DNA of 64,000 nt from Candidatus Palauibacter scopulicola (GTDB taxonomy: Bacteria; Gemmatimonadota; Gemmatimonadetes; Palauibacterales; Palauibacteraceae): contig NZ_CANPWG010000009.1 of assembly GCF_947581915.1 (NCBI RefSeq), positions 1 to 64,000 on the forward strand, read 5' to 3'. Position numbers and translations under genes: made by a program. A model generated the notes under the pieces. The model had not been told where the DNA came from, did not search any database, and saw only the letters and a list, made by a program, of their open reading frames with translations. Below are positions 1-7,505 of this stretch, one piece after another; position 1 is the stretch's first letter; each line of letters opens with the position of its first letter.

Positions 1-1079
1 TCGACCTCACGGGTCCGACGGCCGACGTGGGGCTCGACTACGCCGAGGGGGTGCAGGGGCACGTCGAGTGGCTCAACGCGCGGGGCGGCGTCGGGGGGCG
101 GCCGGTCCGGCTCATCTACCAGGACTACGGCTACCAGGTCGACAGGGCCGAGCAGCTCTACACGCAGTTCGTGCAGGAGGGCGCGCTCATCTTCATGGGC
201 TGGGGGACGGGCGACACGGAGGCGCTCCGGCTGAGGATCGCCGAGGACCGGATCCCGTTCTCCTCGGCCTCGCTCTCGCACGTGCTCGGAGACGCGCACG
301 AATCGCCCTACAACTTTCTCGTGGCGACGAGCTACAGCGACCAGTTCCGGATCGTGCTGCGCTGGATCGCGGAGGACCACCGGGCGAACGGCGGGGCGGG
401 GAACGCGCGGGTCGCGTTCATGCACAACGCGAGTCCGTTCGGCCTGTCGCCCTGGGTGCAGGGGGGCGAGGACTACGCGCGGGAGATCGGCGTCGACGTC
501 ACGGCGTACGAAATGCCGCGCGGGGCGACGGACTACACGGCGGAGTTCTCCCGCATCGGCCAGTCGGGCGCGACGTACGTCGTGTTCCAGAACACCTCCG
601 CGCCGGCGGCCGTGGCCCTGCGGAACGCGCGGGGGCTGGGGATCGACGCCACGTTCGTGTGCCTGAACTGGTGCGCCAACGCGCTCCTGTGGCGGCTGGC
701 GGAGGACGCGGCGGAAGGGGTGGTCGGGGCGATCCCGTGGGCGCCGCTCACCGCCGATGTGCCGGGGGTCCGGGACATCCGCGACTACCTCGCGTCCCGG
801 GGCGATGACTACGGCGACAAGACGAACGCGTACACGCAGGGGTGGTGGACGATGGCGGTGTTCGTCGAGGGGATCCGGCGGGTGCTCGACGCGGGGCAGG
901 AACTGACCGGAGAGAACATCAAGCGGGCGCTGGAGACGATCGATGGGCTCGACACGGGCGGGGCCGGGCCGCCGCTCACCTTCACGCCGAGCGACCACCG
1001 GGGGTCGAAGGGGCTCCGGCTCTTCCGCGCCGAAGACGGGCGGTGGACCCCGCTGACGGAAGTCCTCACAGCCCCTTGA
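1..1079 (+). CDS. Liv-type ABC transporter substrate-binding protein (5' truncated)
   Basis: This is a periplasmic binding protein of the branched-chain amino acid type (type I periplasmic fold), which captures a small organic ligand for an inner-membrane ABC importer. The frame is open from base 3 and begins in the conserved first strand (DLTGPTADVG), followed by an NARGGVGGRPV segment typical of LivJ/LivK-like proteins, so the signal peptide and first residues lie outside the window. The GTG at 27 is inside the fold and is not the true start. About 359 residues are visible. The stop overlaps the start of the LivF-like ATPase gene (TTGA), showing one operon. The ligand cannot be read from sequence; the PaaK-like neighbour hints at an aromatic or other organic acid (inference). 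Confidence 0.88.
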   Translation, partial: DLTGPTADVGLDYAEGVQGHVEWLNARGGVGGRPVRLIYQDYGYQVDRAEQLYTQFVQEGALIFMGWGTGDTEALRLRIAEDRIPFSSASLSHVLGDAHESPYNFLVATSYSDQFRIVLRWIAEDHRANGGAGNARVAFMHNASPFGLSPWVQGGEDYAREIGVDVTAYEMPRGATDYTAEFSRIGQSGATYVVFQNTSAPAAVALRNARGLGIDATFVCLNWCANALLWRLAEDAAEGVVGAIPWAPLTADVPGVRDIRDYLASRGDDYGDKTNAYTQGWWTMAVFVEGIRRVLDAGQELTGENIKRALETIDGLDTGGAGPPLTFTPSDHRGSKGLRLFRAEDGRWTPLTEVLTAP

Positions 1080-1891
1080 GTTCGGTGAGCGCCAACGCCC
1101 TGCTCGAACTCAACAGCGTCGAGGTCCTCTACGACGACGTGATCCTCGTCCTGCGCGGACTGTCGCTCGAGGTGCCGGAAGGGCACATCGTCGCCCTCCT
1201 CGGCTCCAACGGGGCCGGAAAGACGACGACGCTCAAGGCGATTTCGGGCCTGCTCAAGGTCGAGGACGGCGAGGTCACGGACGGATCGATCCGGTTCGAC
1301 GGGCACGAGATTCACGGCCTGCCGGCGGATCGCATCGTGCGCCGGGGGATCTTCCAGGTCGTCGAGGGGCGGCACGTGTTCGAGCACCTCACGGTGCACG
1401 AGAACCTGCTCGCGGGGGCGCACACGCGCCGCGACCGCGGCGGGGTGCCGGCGGACCTCGAGTGCGTCTACGGGTACTTCCCGCGGCTGGCGGAGCGGAA
1501 GCGGCAGTGGGCGGGCTACCTGTCGGGCGGCGAGCAGCAGATGCTCGCGCTCGGGCGCGCGCTCATGGCCCGCCCCCGCCTCATGCTCCTCGATGAGCCG
1601 TCGCTGGGGCTCGCGCCGATACTCGTGCAGGAGATCTTCGAGATCATCCGGCGGATCAACGAGGAGGAGGGGACGACCATCCTTCTCGTCGAGCAGAACG
1701 CGCGCCTCGCCCTCTCCGTCGCGGACTACGGATACGTCATGGAGTCGGGCCGCGTGGTGCTGGAGGGTTCCGCGGAGGAACTGGGGAAGAACGAGGACGT
1801 GCGCGAGTTCTACCTGGGCCTGAGCGAGATCGGGCGGCGCTCGTATCGCGACGTGAAGCACTACCGCCGCCGCAAGCGGTGGCTGTCGTGA
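1076..1891 (+). CDS. livF: LivF-like ABC transporter ATP-binding protein
   Basis: This is the cytoplasmic ATPase of a branched-chain amino acid type importer. It shows Walker A (GSNGAGKTTTLKA), the signature LSGGEQQMLALGRAL and Walker B (LMLLDEPSLGLAP), followed by the switch region ILLVEQNARLAL that is characteristic of LivF. The TTG at 1076 overlaps the preceding stop as TTGA; a GTG at 1085 is an alternative start. At about 271 residues it is longer than typical LivF (about 235) because of a basic C-terminal tail (RRRKRW). It sits between the binding protein and a PaaK-like gene, with overlaps on both sides. LivG and the LivH/LivM permeases are not in the window and are presumably upstream. 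Confidence 0.9.
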   Translation: MSSVSANALLELNSVEVLYDDVILVLRGLSLEVPEGHIVALLGSNGAGKTTTLKAISGLLKVEDGEVTDGSIRFDGHEIHGLPADRIVRRGIFQVVEGRHVFEHLTVHENLLAGAHTRRDRGGVPADLECVYGYFPRLAERKRQWAGYLSGGEQQMLALGRALMARPRLMLLDEPSLGLAPILVQEIFEIIRRINEEEGTTILLVEQNARLALSVADYGYVMESGRVVLEGSAEELGKNEDVREFYLGLSEIGRRSYRDVKHYRRRKRWLS

Positions 1892-3141
1892 GCACGGTGG
1901 GGCGTCGTCCCCTGGACGCCGCGGAAGCCCCGCCCGACTGGGACGCGGCGCAGGATGCGCTGGCGGACCGGGCCGTCCGCCTCGCGCTCGAGCGCAGCGG
2001 GGAAGCCGGGGTCCGCCTCCGGGAGGCCGGGATTGCCCACCCCGAGCCGCGCGGCGTGGCGGGGCTGCGGGAGGTGGCGGTCCTGGCCAAGGACGACCTG
2101 CCGGAGCTGCAGGCGGCCCAGCCGCCCTTCGGTGGGATGCTGGGCGTGGATCTCGGCGTCCTCCGGCGCATCCACCGGTCCCCCGGCCCGATCAACGATC
2201 CGGAGGGCCAGCGGGCGGACTACTGGCGCATGGCCCCTGCGTTTCGCGCGGCGGGGTTCGAGCGCGGCGACGTGGTGCTCAACACGTTCTCGTATCACCT
2301 GACCCCCGGCGGTCACATGATGGACGCGGGGTTGCGCGCCGTGGGGTGCGTGGTCGTGGCGGGCGGGGTGGGGAACACGTCGGCCCAGGCCGCCTTCGCG
2401 TCACAGATCGGCGCCGCCGGCTACGTGGGGACGCCGCAGTTCCTCCTGACTCTGCTGGAGCGGGGGAGGGAGGACGGGATCCCCGCCACGTTCCGCCGGG
2501 CGCTCGTCAGCGGCGCGCCCCTGCCTCCCGATCTCCGCAGGCTGCTGCAGGAGGGCCACGGGGTCTCGGTCTTCCAGGCGTACGGGACCGCCGACGCCGG
2601 GGCCATCGGCTACGAGTGCCAAGCGAAGGACGGCTGGCACGTCGCGCCGGGCATCGTCGTCGAAGTGCTGGACCCCGGCACGCGCGAGTCGTGCGAGCCC
2701 GGCAAGCCCGGCGAGGTCGTCGTCACGAGCGCCAACCCGGTCTACCCGCTCGTCCGCTTCGGGACGGGCGACCTGTCGGCGTTCCGGCCCGACGGGTGCG
2801 ACTGCGGACGGACCTCGCCCCGGCTGGCGGGCTTCCTGGGCCGGACCGGCGAGGGCGTGAAGGTGCGCGGCATGTTCGTCCATCCACGCCAGTTGGCGGA
2901 AGCCCTCGTCGGCGCTCCGGGCGTCCGGCGCTACCAGGGGGCCGTCACCGAGGAGGACCATCGCGACATCCTCGTCATCTCGGTCGAGCCCGCCCCCGGC
3001 CGACAGCCCGACATCGACGAACTCGCCGCCCGCCTCCGGGAGACGACCCGGCTCCGCGTGGACGTCCGCCCCGTCGAGTCCGGCACGTTCGCCGAGGACG
3101 CCCCCCCCATCGTCGACCTCCGCGAACGGGGCCGGAGTTAG
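1888..3141 (+). CDS. PaaK-like AMP-binding (phenylacetate-CoA ligase family) protein
   Basis: This 417-residue protein is related to phenylacetate-CoA ligase, which activates aryl or acyl acids to CoA thioesters through an acyl-AMP. The acceptor motif is seen as FQAYGTADAG, the ribose-binding region as GTGDLSAF, and the C-terminal hinge as FLGRTGEGVKVRG before a PaaK-type ACT-like C-terminal domain. The usual Ser/Thr-Gly-rich phosphate loop (SSGTTGKP type) is absent: the equivalent place reads RSPGPINDPEG. Catalysis may therefore differ or be lost. The GTG at 1888 overlaps the livF stop (GTGA); an in-frame GTG at 1879 is less likely. Linkage to a Liv transporter suggests activation or sensing of the imported acid (inference). 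Confidence 0.8.
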   Translation: MSTVGRRPLDAAEAPPDWDAAQDALADRAVRLALERSGEAGVRLREAGIAHPEPRGVAGLREVAVLAKDDLPELQAAQPPFGGMLGVDLGVLRRIHRSPGPINDPEGQRADYWRMAPAFRAAGFERGDVVLNTFSYHLTPGGHMMDAGLRAVGCVVVAGGVGNTSAQAAFASQIGAAGYVGTPQFLLTLLERGREDGIPATFRRALVSGAPLPPDLRRLLQEGHGVSVFQAYGTADAGAIGYECQAKDGWHVAPGIVVEVLDPGTRESCEPGKPGEVVVTSANPVYPLVRFGTGDLSAFRPDGCDCGRTSPRLAGFLGRTGEGVKVRGMFVHPRQLAEALVGAPGVRRYQGAVTEEDHRDILVISVEPAPGRQPDIDELAARLRETTRLRVDVRPVESGTFAEDAPPIVDLRERGRS

Positions 3142-3154
3142 AACGTCGCCGGAG

Positions 3155-4474
3155 TTAGCCGGAGACGGAAGGCACCTTGTTGCCGGCGATCCAGACGGAT
3201 TCGATCGTGCGGAGGTTCTCGACCCCATCCAGCGGGTCGGCGCCGAGGAGGACGAGATCGGCCCAGTTGCCGGCCTCGATCGTACCGACGCCCTCGAGTC
3301 CCGCGCAGCGCGCCGCGTCGCCCGTGGAGGCGACGAGGATTTCCATCGGCGACATGCCGGACTCGGCCATGAGCGCGAGTTCCATGTGCTCGAAGTAGCC
3401 CTGGAAGCGCGCGGGCGGACCGGTGTCGGTGCCCATGGCGATGGTCACGCCGGCGTCGGACAGCGCGCCCAGGTTTTCCTGGGCCTGCGCGAGCGCCTCC
3501 TTGTAGCGCTGGGCCGACTCGCTCTCGCGGTAGCGCGCCATGCTCTCCGGCACCCGTAGTGCGTCCAGCACGGTCGGCTCCGCGGAGGCGAGGAAGAAGG
3601 GATCCGAGAAGAACTCGGGCTCGCTCTCGTACACGAAGGTCGAGACTTCGCGCGTGAGCGTCGGCGAGTAGCAGACACCGGCTTCGATGAGTCGACCCGC
3701 GAGCACGTCGTCCACGGCCCGGTCGCGGACGCTGTGCACGATGAAGTCCACGCCGGCGTCGAGCAGCCCGTGGGCGTCATCGAGGTAGAACAGGTGCGCC
3801 GCGACCGGAAGCCCGAGTTCGTGCGCCCCCTCGATCACCGCCCCGTACACGTCCGGCGTCATCTTGTACGTGCTGCCGAGGTTGTCGTCCACCCGGATCT
3901 TGATGAAGTCGACCCCCATCGCCGCGTTCCCGTGCACCATCTCGAGCGCGGCCCCCGGCGTGATCCCCGCCACCACGGCACCCGCCACGTAGAGCCGGGC
4001 CCGGTCGAGCGATGGCACGTCCTGTTCGTCGCGCACCTCGACGCCGGCGGCTTCGTCGCCGCCGAGGCTCACGACGGTGGTGACGCCATAGCTCGCGTAC
4101 AGCCGCAGGTCGCGCAGGACGTTCTCTCGCGAGTAGTGCCCGCCCTCGAGGCCCAGGGTCGAGCCCACATGGCCGTGCGCGTTGATGAGACCGGGGACGA
4201 GGTGTTTTCCGGCCGCGTCCAGGACCTCGGCGTCCGCCGGAACCTCGACTTCAGCCAACGGTCCCACCGACTCGATCCGCCCGTCGCGGACCACGACCGT
4301 CGCGTCGGGCACGGGTTCGGCGCCCGAGCCATCGATGACGGTCGCCCCGACGATCGCGAGCGCCGCAGCCTGCATCGCCTCTGCAGGTGAGGATTCGGGG
4401 CCGGCGCCGCCGCAGGCCCCGAGGGTCGCCGCCATCACGAACACGATGAGCGAAATCGGAGTGCGCTTCAGCAT
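3155..4474 (-). CDS. amidohydrolase family lipoprotein
   Basis: This is a metal-dependent hydrolase of the amidohydrolase superfamily (imidazolonepropionase/prolidase-like branch), 439 residues and probably envelope-located. The N-terminus MLKRTPISLIVFVMAATLGAC is a lipoprotein signal with a lipobox ending at Cys. The first metal motif is HGH in LINAHGHVG, a His follows in AAHLFYLDD, and the late Asp lies in MGTDTGPP. The C-terminus returns to the small beta-domain (GNWADLVLLGADPL). The ATG at 4474 is preceded by TTAGGAG at good spacing; an upstream in-frame start would bury the signal peptide. The substrate is unknown. Its 5' region carries the 23-bp repeat array. Confidence 0.88.
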   Translation of the reverse strand: MLKRTPISLIVFVMAATLGACGGAGPESSPAEAMQAAALAIVGATVIDGSGAEPVPDATVVVRDGRIESVGPLAEVEVPADAEVLDAAGKHLVPGLINAHGHVGSTLGLEGGHYSRENVLRDLRLYASYGVTTVVSLGGDEAAGVEVRDEQDVPSLDRARLYVAGAVVAGITPGAALEMVHGNAAMGVDFIKIRVDDNLGSTYKMTPDVYGAVIEGAHELGLPVAAHLFYLDDAHGLLDAGVDFIVHSVRDRAVDDVLAGRLIEAGVCYSPTLTREVSTFVYESEPEFFSDPFFLASAEPTVLDALRVPESMARYRESESAQRYKEALAQAQENLGALSDAGVTIAMGTDTGPPARFQGYFEHMELALMAESGMSPMEILVASTGDAARCAGLEGVGTIEAGNWADLVLLGADPLDGVENLRTIESVWIAGNKVPSVSG

Positions 4475-4486
4475 GGTCCGGACTCC

Positions 4487-4550
4487 TAACCAGCGATTGG
4501 ACGGCGCTCTAACCAACAATTGGACGGTAGCCTGACCGACAATCGGCCGC
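4487..4550. repeat. three tandem repeats with 23-bp spacing and covarying dyads
   Basis: Three related 18-bp units begin at 4487, 4510 and 4533, exactly 23 bp apart. Each contains a small dyad: CCAG-CGA-TTGG, CCAA-CAA-TTGG and CCGA-CAA-TCGG. The arms change together between copies, which preserves pairing. The array directly precedes the amidohydrolase start, and the copy nearest the gene contributes its AGGAG ribosome-binding site. It could be an operator array or a set of small RNA hairpins in the 5' leader. No cognate regulator is visible nearby. Confidence 0.7.
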
Positions 4551-4556
4551 TATCCG

Positions 4557-4568
4557 AGACGGCCGTCT
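4557..4568. promoter_or_regulatory. 12-bp perfect palindrome
   Basis: AGACGGCCGTCT is a perfect 12-bp palindrome overlapping the stop codon of the TauD-like gene, seven bases beyond the 23-bp repeat array. It may be a protein-binding site for the downstream amidohydrolase promoter region or part of a terminator; with no loop it is a poor RNA hairpin. Function is inferred only. Confidence 0.35.
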
Positions 4569-5388
4569 AGGCGGGGCGTTCGCCGCGGATGGTGACGCGG
4601 TAGCCGGAGCGTACGGCGGGGAAGTAGTCCCAGATCGCGTGGTGCTGCGTGCAGCGGTTGTCCCAGAAGGCGACGGAATGCGGGCGCCAATGGAAGCGGC
4701 AGTGGAAATCCGGCCGCTGCACGTGCCGGAAGAGGAAGTCGAGCAGCCCGATGCTCTCGCCCCGCGGGAGATCCGCGATGCGGACCGTGAACATCTCGTT
4801 CACGAACAGCGCCTTCCGTCCCGTCACCGGGTGCGTGCGGACGACGGGGTGCTCCGCCGACGGGTATGAGCGGCCCCCGTCGTCGCGCCCGATGAGCCGG
4901 TTCACCTCGCGGTAGAACGGGCCGCCGTCGTGGACCGCCGTGAGGCCGTCGAGCAGCGCCTTCATGCGGTCCGACAGCGCTTCGTAGGCGGCGTACATGT
5001 TCGCGAACAGCGTGTCGCCGCCGCTCTCGGGCACCGTGTGCAGGCGCAGGATCGAACCCATCGGCGGCATGGGGTCGCACGACACGTCCGAGTGCCAGCG
5101 CTCCCCGGTCGCCCGCACCGAGTTCTCGTCCGCATGGATCCGGAACACCTCCGGATGTCCCGCGATGCCCGGCTCGTTGGGGTGCTCGACGAGTTCGCCG
5201 AACCGGGCGCCCAGCGCCTTCTGGCTCTCGATGGAGATGTCCTGGTCCCGGAAGAAGAGGACGCAGTGCGCCATCAACGCATCGCGGATGGTCTCGAAAC
5301 TGTCATCATCAAGGGCGGCGAGATCCACGCCGTCGACCTCGGCGCCGATGACGGGCGTCACCGGGCGGATATGGGGTGAGGTTCGCAT
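4567..5388 (-). CDS. TauD/TfdA family Fe(II)/2-oxoglutarate dioxygenase
   Basis: This 273-residue cytoplasmic enzyme belongs to the taurine/2,4-D dioxygenase family, which hydroxylates a substrate while decarboxylating 2-oxoglutarate. The iron triad is visible as HSD in RWHSDVSC and the distal His in CTQHHAIWDY, followed by the 2-oxoglutarate-binding Arg region (SGYRVTIRGERPA). The N-terminal VIGAEVDGVDL and VLFFRDQDI segments are typical. The ATG at 5388 is chosen because the family fold begins there and a promoter-like -10 lies seven bases upstream, implying a leaderless start. The substrate (sulfonate, aryloxyacid or other) cannot be assigned. Confidence 0.9.
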   Translation of the reverse strand: MRTSPHIRPVTPVIGAEVDGVDLAALDDDSFETIRDALMAHCVLFFRDQDISIESQKALGARFGELVEHPNEPGIAGHPEVFRIHADENSVRATGERWHSDVSCDPMPPMGSILRLHTVPESGGDTLFANMYAAYEALSDRMKALLDGLTAVHDGGPFYREVNRLIGRDDGGRSYPSAEHPVVRTHPVTGRKALFVNEMFTVRIADLPRGESIGLLDFLFRHVQRPDFHCRFHWRPHSVAFWDNRCTQHHAIWDYFPAVRSGYRVTIRGERPA

Positions 5389-5395
5389 GCCGGCG

Positions 5396-5424
5396 AATCT
5401 TGAACGGATCGGGTCCCGCGGCAA
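5396..5424 (-). promoter_or_regulatory. predicted promoter of TauD-like gene (leaderless)
   Basis: On the minus strand TTGCCG (5424-5419), a 17-base spacer and AAGATT (5401-5396) precede the ATG at 5388 by 7 bases. The expected transcription start coincides with the start codon and no Shine-Dalgarno sequence is present. Confidence 0.55.
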
Positions 5425-5452
5425 CGCCGGCCCGAGGGCGAGCCGGTGGAGC

Positions 5453-5482
5453 TTGCCTCAGGCGCGCGGGCCGTTTCATTTT
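5453..5482 (+). promoter_or_regulatory. predicted promoter of cupredoxin gene
   Basis: TTGCCT (5453-5458), an 18-base spacer and CATTTT (5477-5482) form a sigma70-like pair. About 45 bases of leader follow, holding two direct GCGGTACCC units (5502-5519) and the AGGAGG ribosome-binding site. Weaker than consensus. Confidence 0.4.
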
Positions 5483-5533
5483 TTCAGGTCGGATCGTGGG
5501 CGCGGTACCCGCGGTACCCCAGGAGGGTCTTGA

Positions 5534-6037
5534 ATGAAGGGTCGTTGGCCAGCCCTGCTGTTTGCGGTGGGCATTGCCCTCAATTGCGGAGGCGGAGGTT
5601 CGGGCGCGGGCCCGGTCGGCACGCCCGTCGAGCCTCCTCCGCCTGCGCCGCCGCCGCCCCCGCCCGTCGGGCCGCCGCCGCCCCCGCCGCCTCCACCGCC
5701 GCCGCCGCCGCCTCCGCCCAAAGTGGAGGTGCCCTTCGGGTCGGACGCGAACTTCGACATCCAGGACGACACGTTTGTCGATCCCGACGGCAATCACGAT
5801 CAGGAAGCCCAGGTGACGGTGAAGCGGCACGCGACCATCACGTGGACGCAGAACGGCACGAACATCCACCGGGTGGAGTTCAGCAAGGTCCCCGACGGCG
5901 CGACAGCGGTGGACAGCGACGATCTGCGGCCGGGAACGGTCTGGGATTACCGTCCCAGGGTCGAGGGCGAGTACGTATTCTTCTGCCGCTACCACGAGTA
6001 CATGATGGACGTGCGAATCATCGTGGAAAGCCCCTGA
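5534..6037 (+). CDS. cupredoxin-domain lipoprotein with proline-rich linker
   Basis: This is a small blue-copper-type protein (167 residues), probably a periplasmic or outer-membrane-anchored electron carrier. It starts with a lipoprotein signal (lipobox IALNC), then a long Pro-rich linker (about residues 34-66), then one cupredoxin domain. Predicted copper ligands are H112 (NIHRV), C151 and H154 (FFCRYH) and M157 or M158. The Cys-x2-His-x2-Met spacing fits amicyanin-like type 1 sites. The ATG at 5534 has AGGAGGGT upstream. The neighbouring gene is a di-haem peroxidase-like lipoprotein with the same kind of Pro-rich linker, a plausible redox partner. Confidence 0.85.
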   Translation: MKGRWPALLFAVGIALNCGGGGSGAGPVGTPVEPPPPAPPPPPPVGPPPPPPPPPPPPPPPPKVEVPFGSDANFDIQDDTFVDPDGNHDQEAQVTVKRHATITWTQNGTNIHRVEFSKVPDGATAVDSDDLRPGTVWDYRPRVEGEYVFFCRYHEYMMDVRIIVESP

Positions 6038-6074
6038 CGCGAGCTTCCGCGACCCCGGTGCATATGTCTCCCGC

Positions 6075-7499
6075 ATGTTGAATCGCACTCGGAAGGCGCT
6101 CGCCTTCACGGCCACGGGACTTCTGCTCGGCCTCGCGGCCTGCGGGGACGGTTCCGTCACGCCCCCGGTCCCGCCGGCGGTGCCGCCCGCGCCTCCGCCG
6201 GAACCGCCGCCCCCGCCCCCGCTGCCTCCCGAGGTCGTGCGGGCCATGCTCATCGACACGGTGCGCCTGCTCGCGGACCACCGGAACCTCGACCCGCTCG
6301 AGCCGCCGCCCTCCGTGCGGCCGGAACTCGTGGAGTTGGGGCGCGCGCTGGCCTTCGACCGGATTCTGGGCGGGAACCGGGACCTCTCCTGCATGACGTG
6401 CCACCTCCCCAGCTTCGCGATGGGGGACGGCCGGTCGCTCTCGATCGGCGTCGGGGGACGCGGGTTGGGTCCGAACCGGACGCACCCCGAGGGCGAGTTC
6501 ATCCCGCGCAACTCGCCCGCGCTCTTCAACCTCCATCTCTCGACGCAGTTCTTCTGGGATGGATTCGTGGAGGAGCTGGAGGACGGCTTCATCTCGACGG
6601 AGGCCGGGGATCAACTGACGTCCGACATGCAGGCCGTGTTCGAGTTCGGCGCGCTCTCGGCGCAGCCCATGATTCCCGTGCTGCGGCGCAAGGAGATGCG
6701 CGGCTTCGGCGACGACAACGAACTGGCGGCGCTGGAGGATGACGACTTCGCCGGCGTGTGGGCGGCGCTCATGGCGCGGCTGGGGGAGATCGAGGAATAC
6801 CGGATGCTGTTCGAGGCCGCGTATCCGGGTACGGGGTTCGACGACATGTCCTTCGCGCACGCGGCGAACGCGATCGCCGGCTTCTACGTGTCCGAACTCG
6901 CCTTCATCGACACGCCGTGGGACCGGTTCCTGAAGGGGGACAACGACCAGCTCAGCGATTCGGCGCTCCGCGGCGCGAAGAGCTTCATGACGATCCGCTG
7001 CATGCTGTGCCACGAGACCGATCAGTTCGACGACCGCAACAACGAGCACCACAACGCCGCCCTCCCGCAGATCGGCCCCGGGCTGGGCGACGGTCCGGGC
7101 GGAAACGACGACTTCGGCCGCGAGCGCGTGACGGGAGACCCGGCGCACCGGCGGCTGTTCAAGACGCCGCCGATGCGGAACGTCGAACTCACGGGGCCGT
7201 ACGGCCACGCGGGCCAGTTCGCCACGCTGAAGGCGATCGTCGTGCACTACGACAGCATCGACAACCGTCTCCGGGACTACGACGTGTCGCAGGTGGATCC
7301 CGAGCTGCGGGGCACGCTGCTCAACAACTTCGACGAGATCCTCGTCACGCGGGACACCATCCTCATCCCGGTCACCTTCGACGACGCGGAAGCGGACGAC
7401 CTCGTCGCCTTCCTCGAGTCGCTGACGGATGACGCGGCGCGCGACCTGTCGCACCTCGCGCCGGCGACCGTGCCCAGCGGGCTGCCGATCGACAAGTAG
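6075..7499 (+). CDS. di-haem cytochrome c peroxidase/MauG family lipoprotein
   Basis: This 474-residue protein belongs to the bacterial di-haem peroxidase (CcpA/MauG-like) family and carries two c-type haem sites, CMTCH at residues 106-110 and CMLCH at 309-313. It acts outside the cytoplasm: the N-terminus is a lipoprotein signal (GLAAC) followed by a proline-rich spacer. Segments such as LGRALAFDRILGGNRDLSCMTCH and FKTPPMRNVELTGPYGHAG are typical of the family. Biochemically it may reduce peroxide or oxidise another protein; which of the two cannot be decided. It follows the cupredoxin gene by 37 bases, so co-expression is likely. No clear ribosome-binding site is seen before the ATG. Confidence 0.9.
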   Translation: MLNRTRKALAFTATGLLLGLAACGDGSVTPPVPPAVPPAPPPEPPPPPPLPPEVVRAMLIDTVRLLADHRNLDPLEPPPSVRPELVELGRALAFDRILGGNRDLSCMTCHLPSFAMGDGRSLSIGVGGRGLGPNRTHPEGEFIPRNSPALFNLHLSTQFFWDGFVEELEDGFISTEAGDQLTSDMQAVFEFGALSAQPMIPVLRRKEMRGFGDDNELAALEDDDFAGVWAALMARLGEIEEYRMLFEAAYPGTGFDDMSFAHAANAIAGFYVSELAFIDTPWDRFLKGDNDQLSDSALRGAKSFMTIRCMLCHETDQFDDRNNEHHNAALPQIGPGLGDGPGGNDDFGRERVTGDPAHRRLFKTPPMRNVELTGPYGHAGQFATLKAIVVHYDSIDNRLRDYDVSQVDPELRGTLLNNFDEILVTRDTILIPVTFDDAEADDLVAFLESLTDDAARDLSHLAPATVPSGLPIDK

Positions 7500-7505
7500 G
7501 GGCGG

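Noticed and set aside
1879-1890. GTG at 1879 as start of the PaaK-like gene
   Set aside because: The GTG at 1888 gives the four-base GTGA overlap used throughout the window and loses only three non-conserved residues.
5502-5519. GGTACC...GGTACC in the cupredoxin leader as a riboswitch or terminator
   Set aside because: Two six-base self-complementary blocks give only a short hairpin with a three-base loop, without further conserved structure.
5630-5725. Run of CCG/CCC repeats resembling a microsatellite or short CRISPR-like repeat
   Set aside because: It encodes the proline-rich linker of the cupredoxin lipoprotein in frame; there are no spacers or constant repeats.
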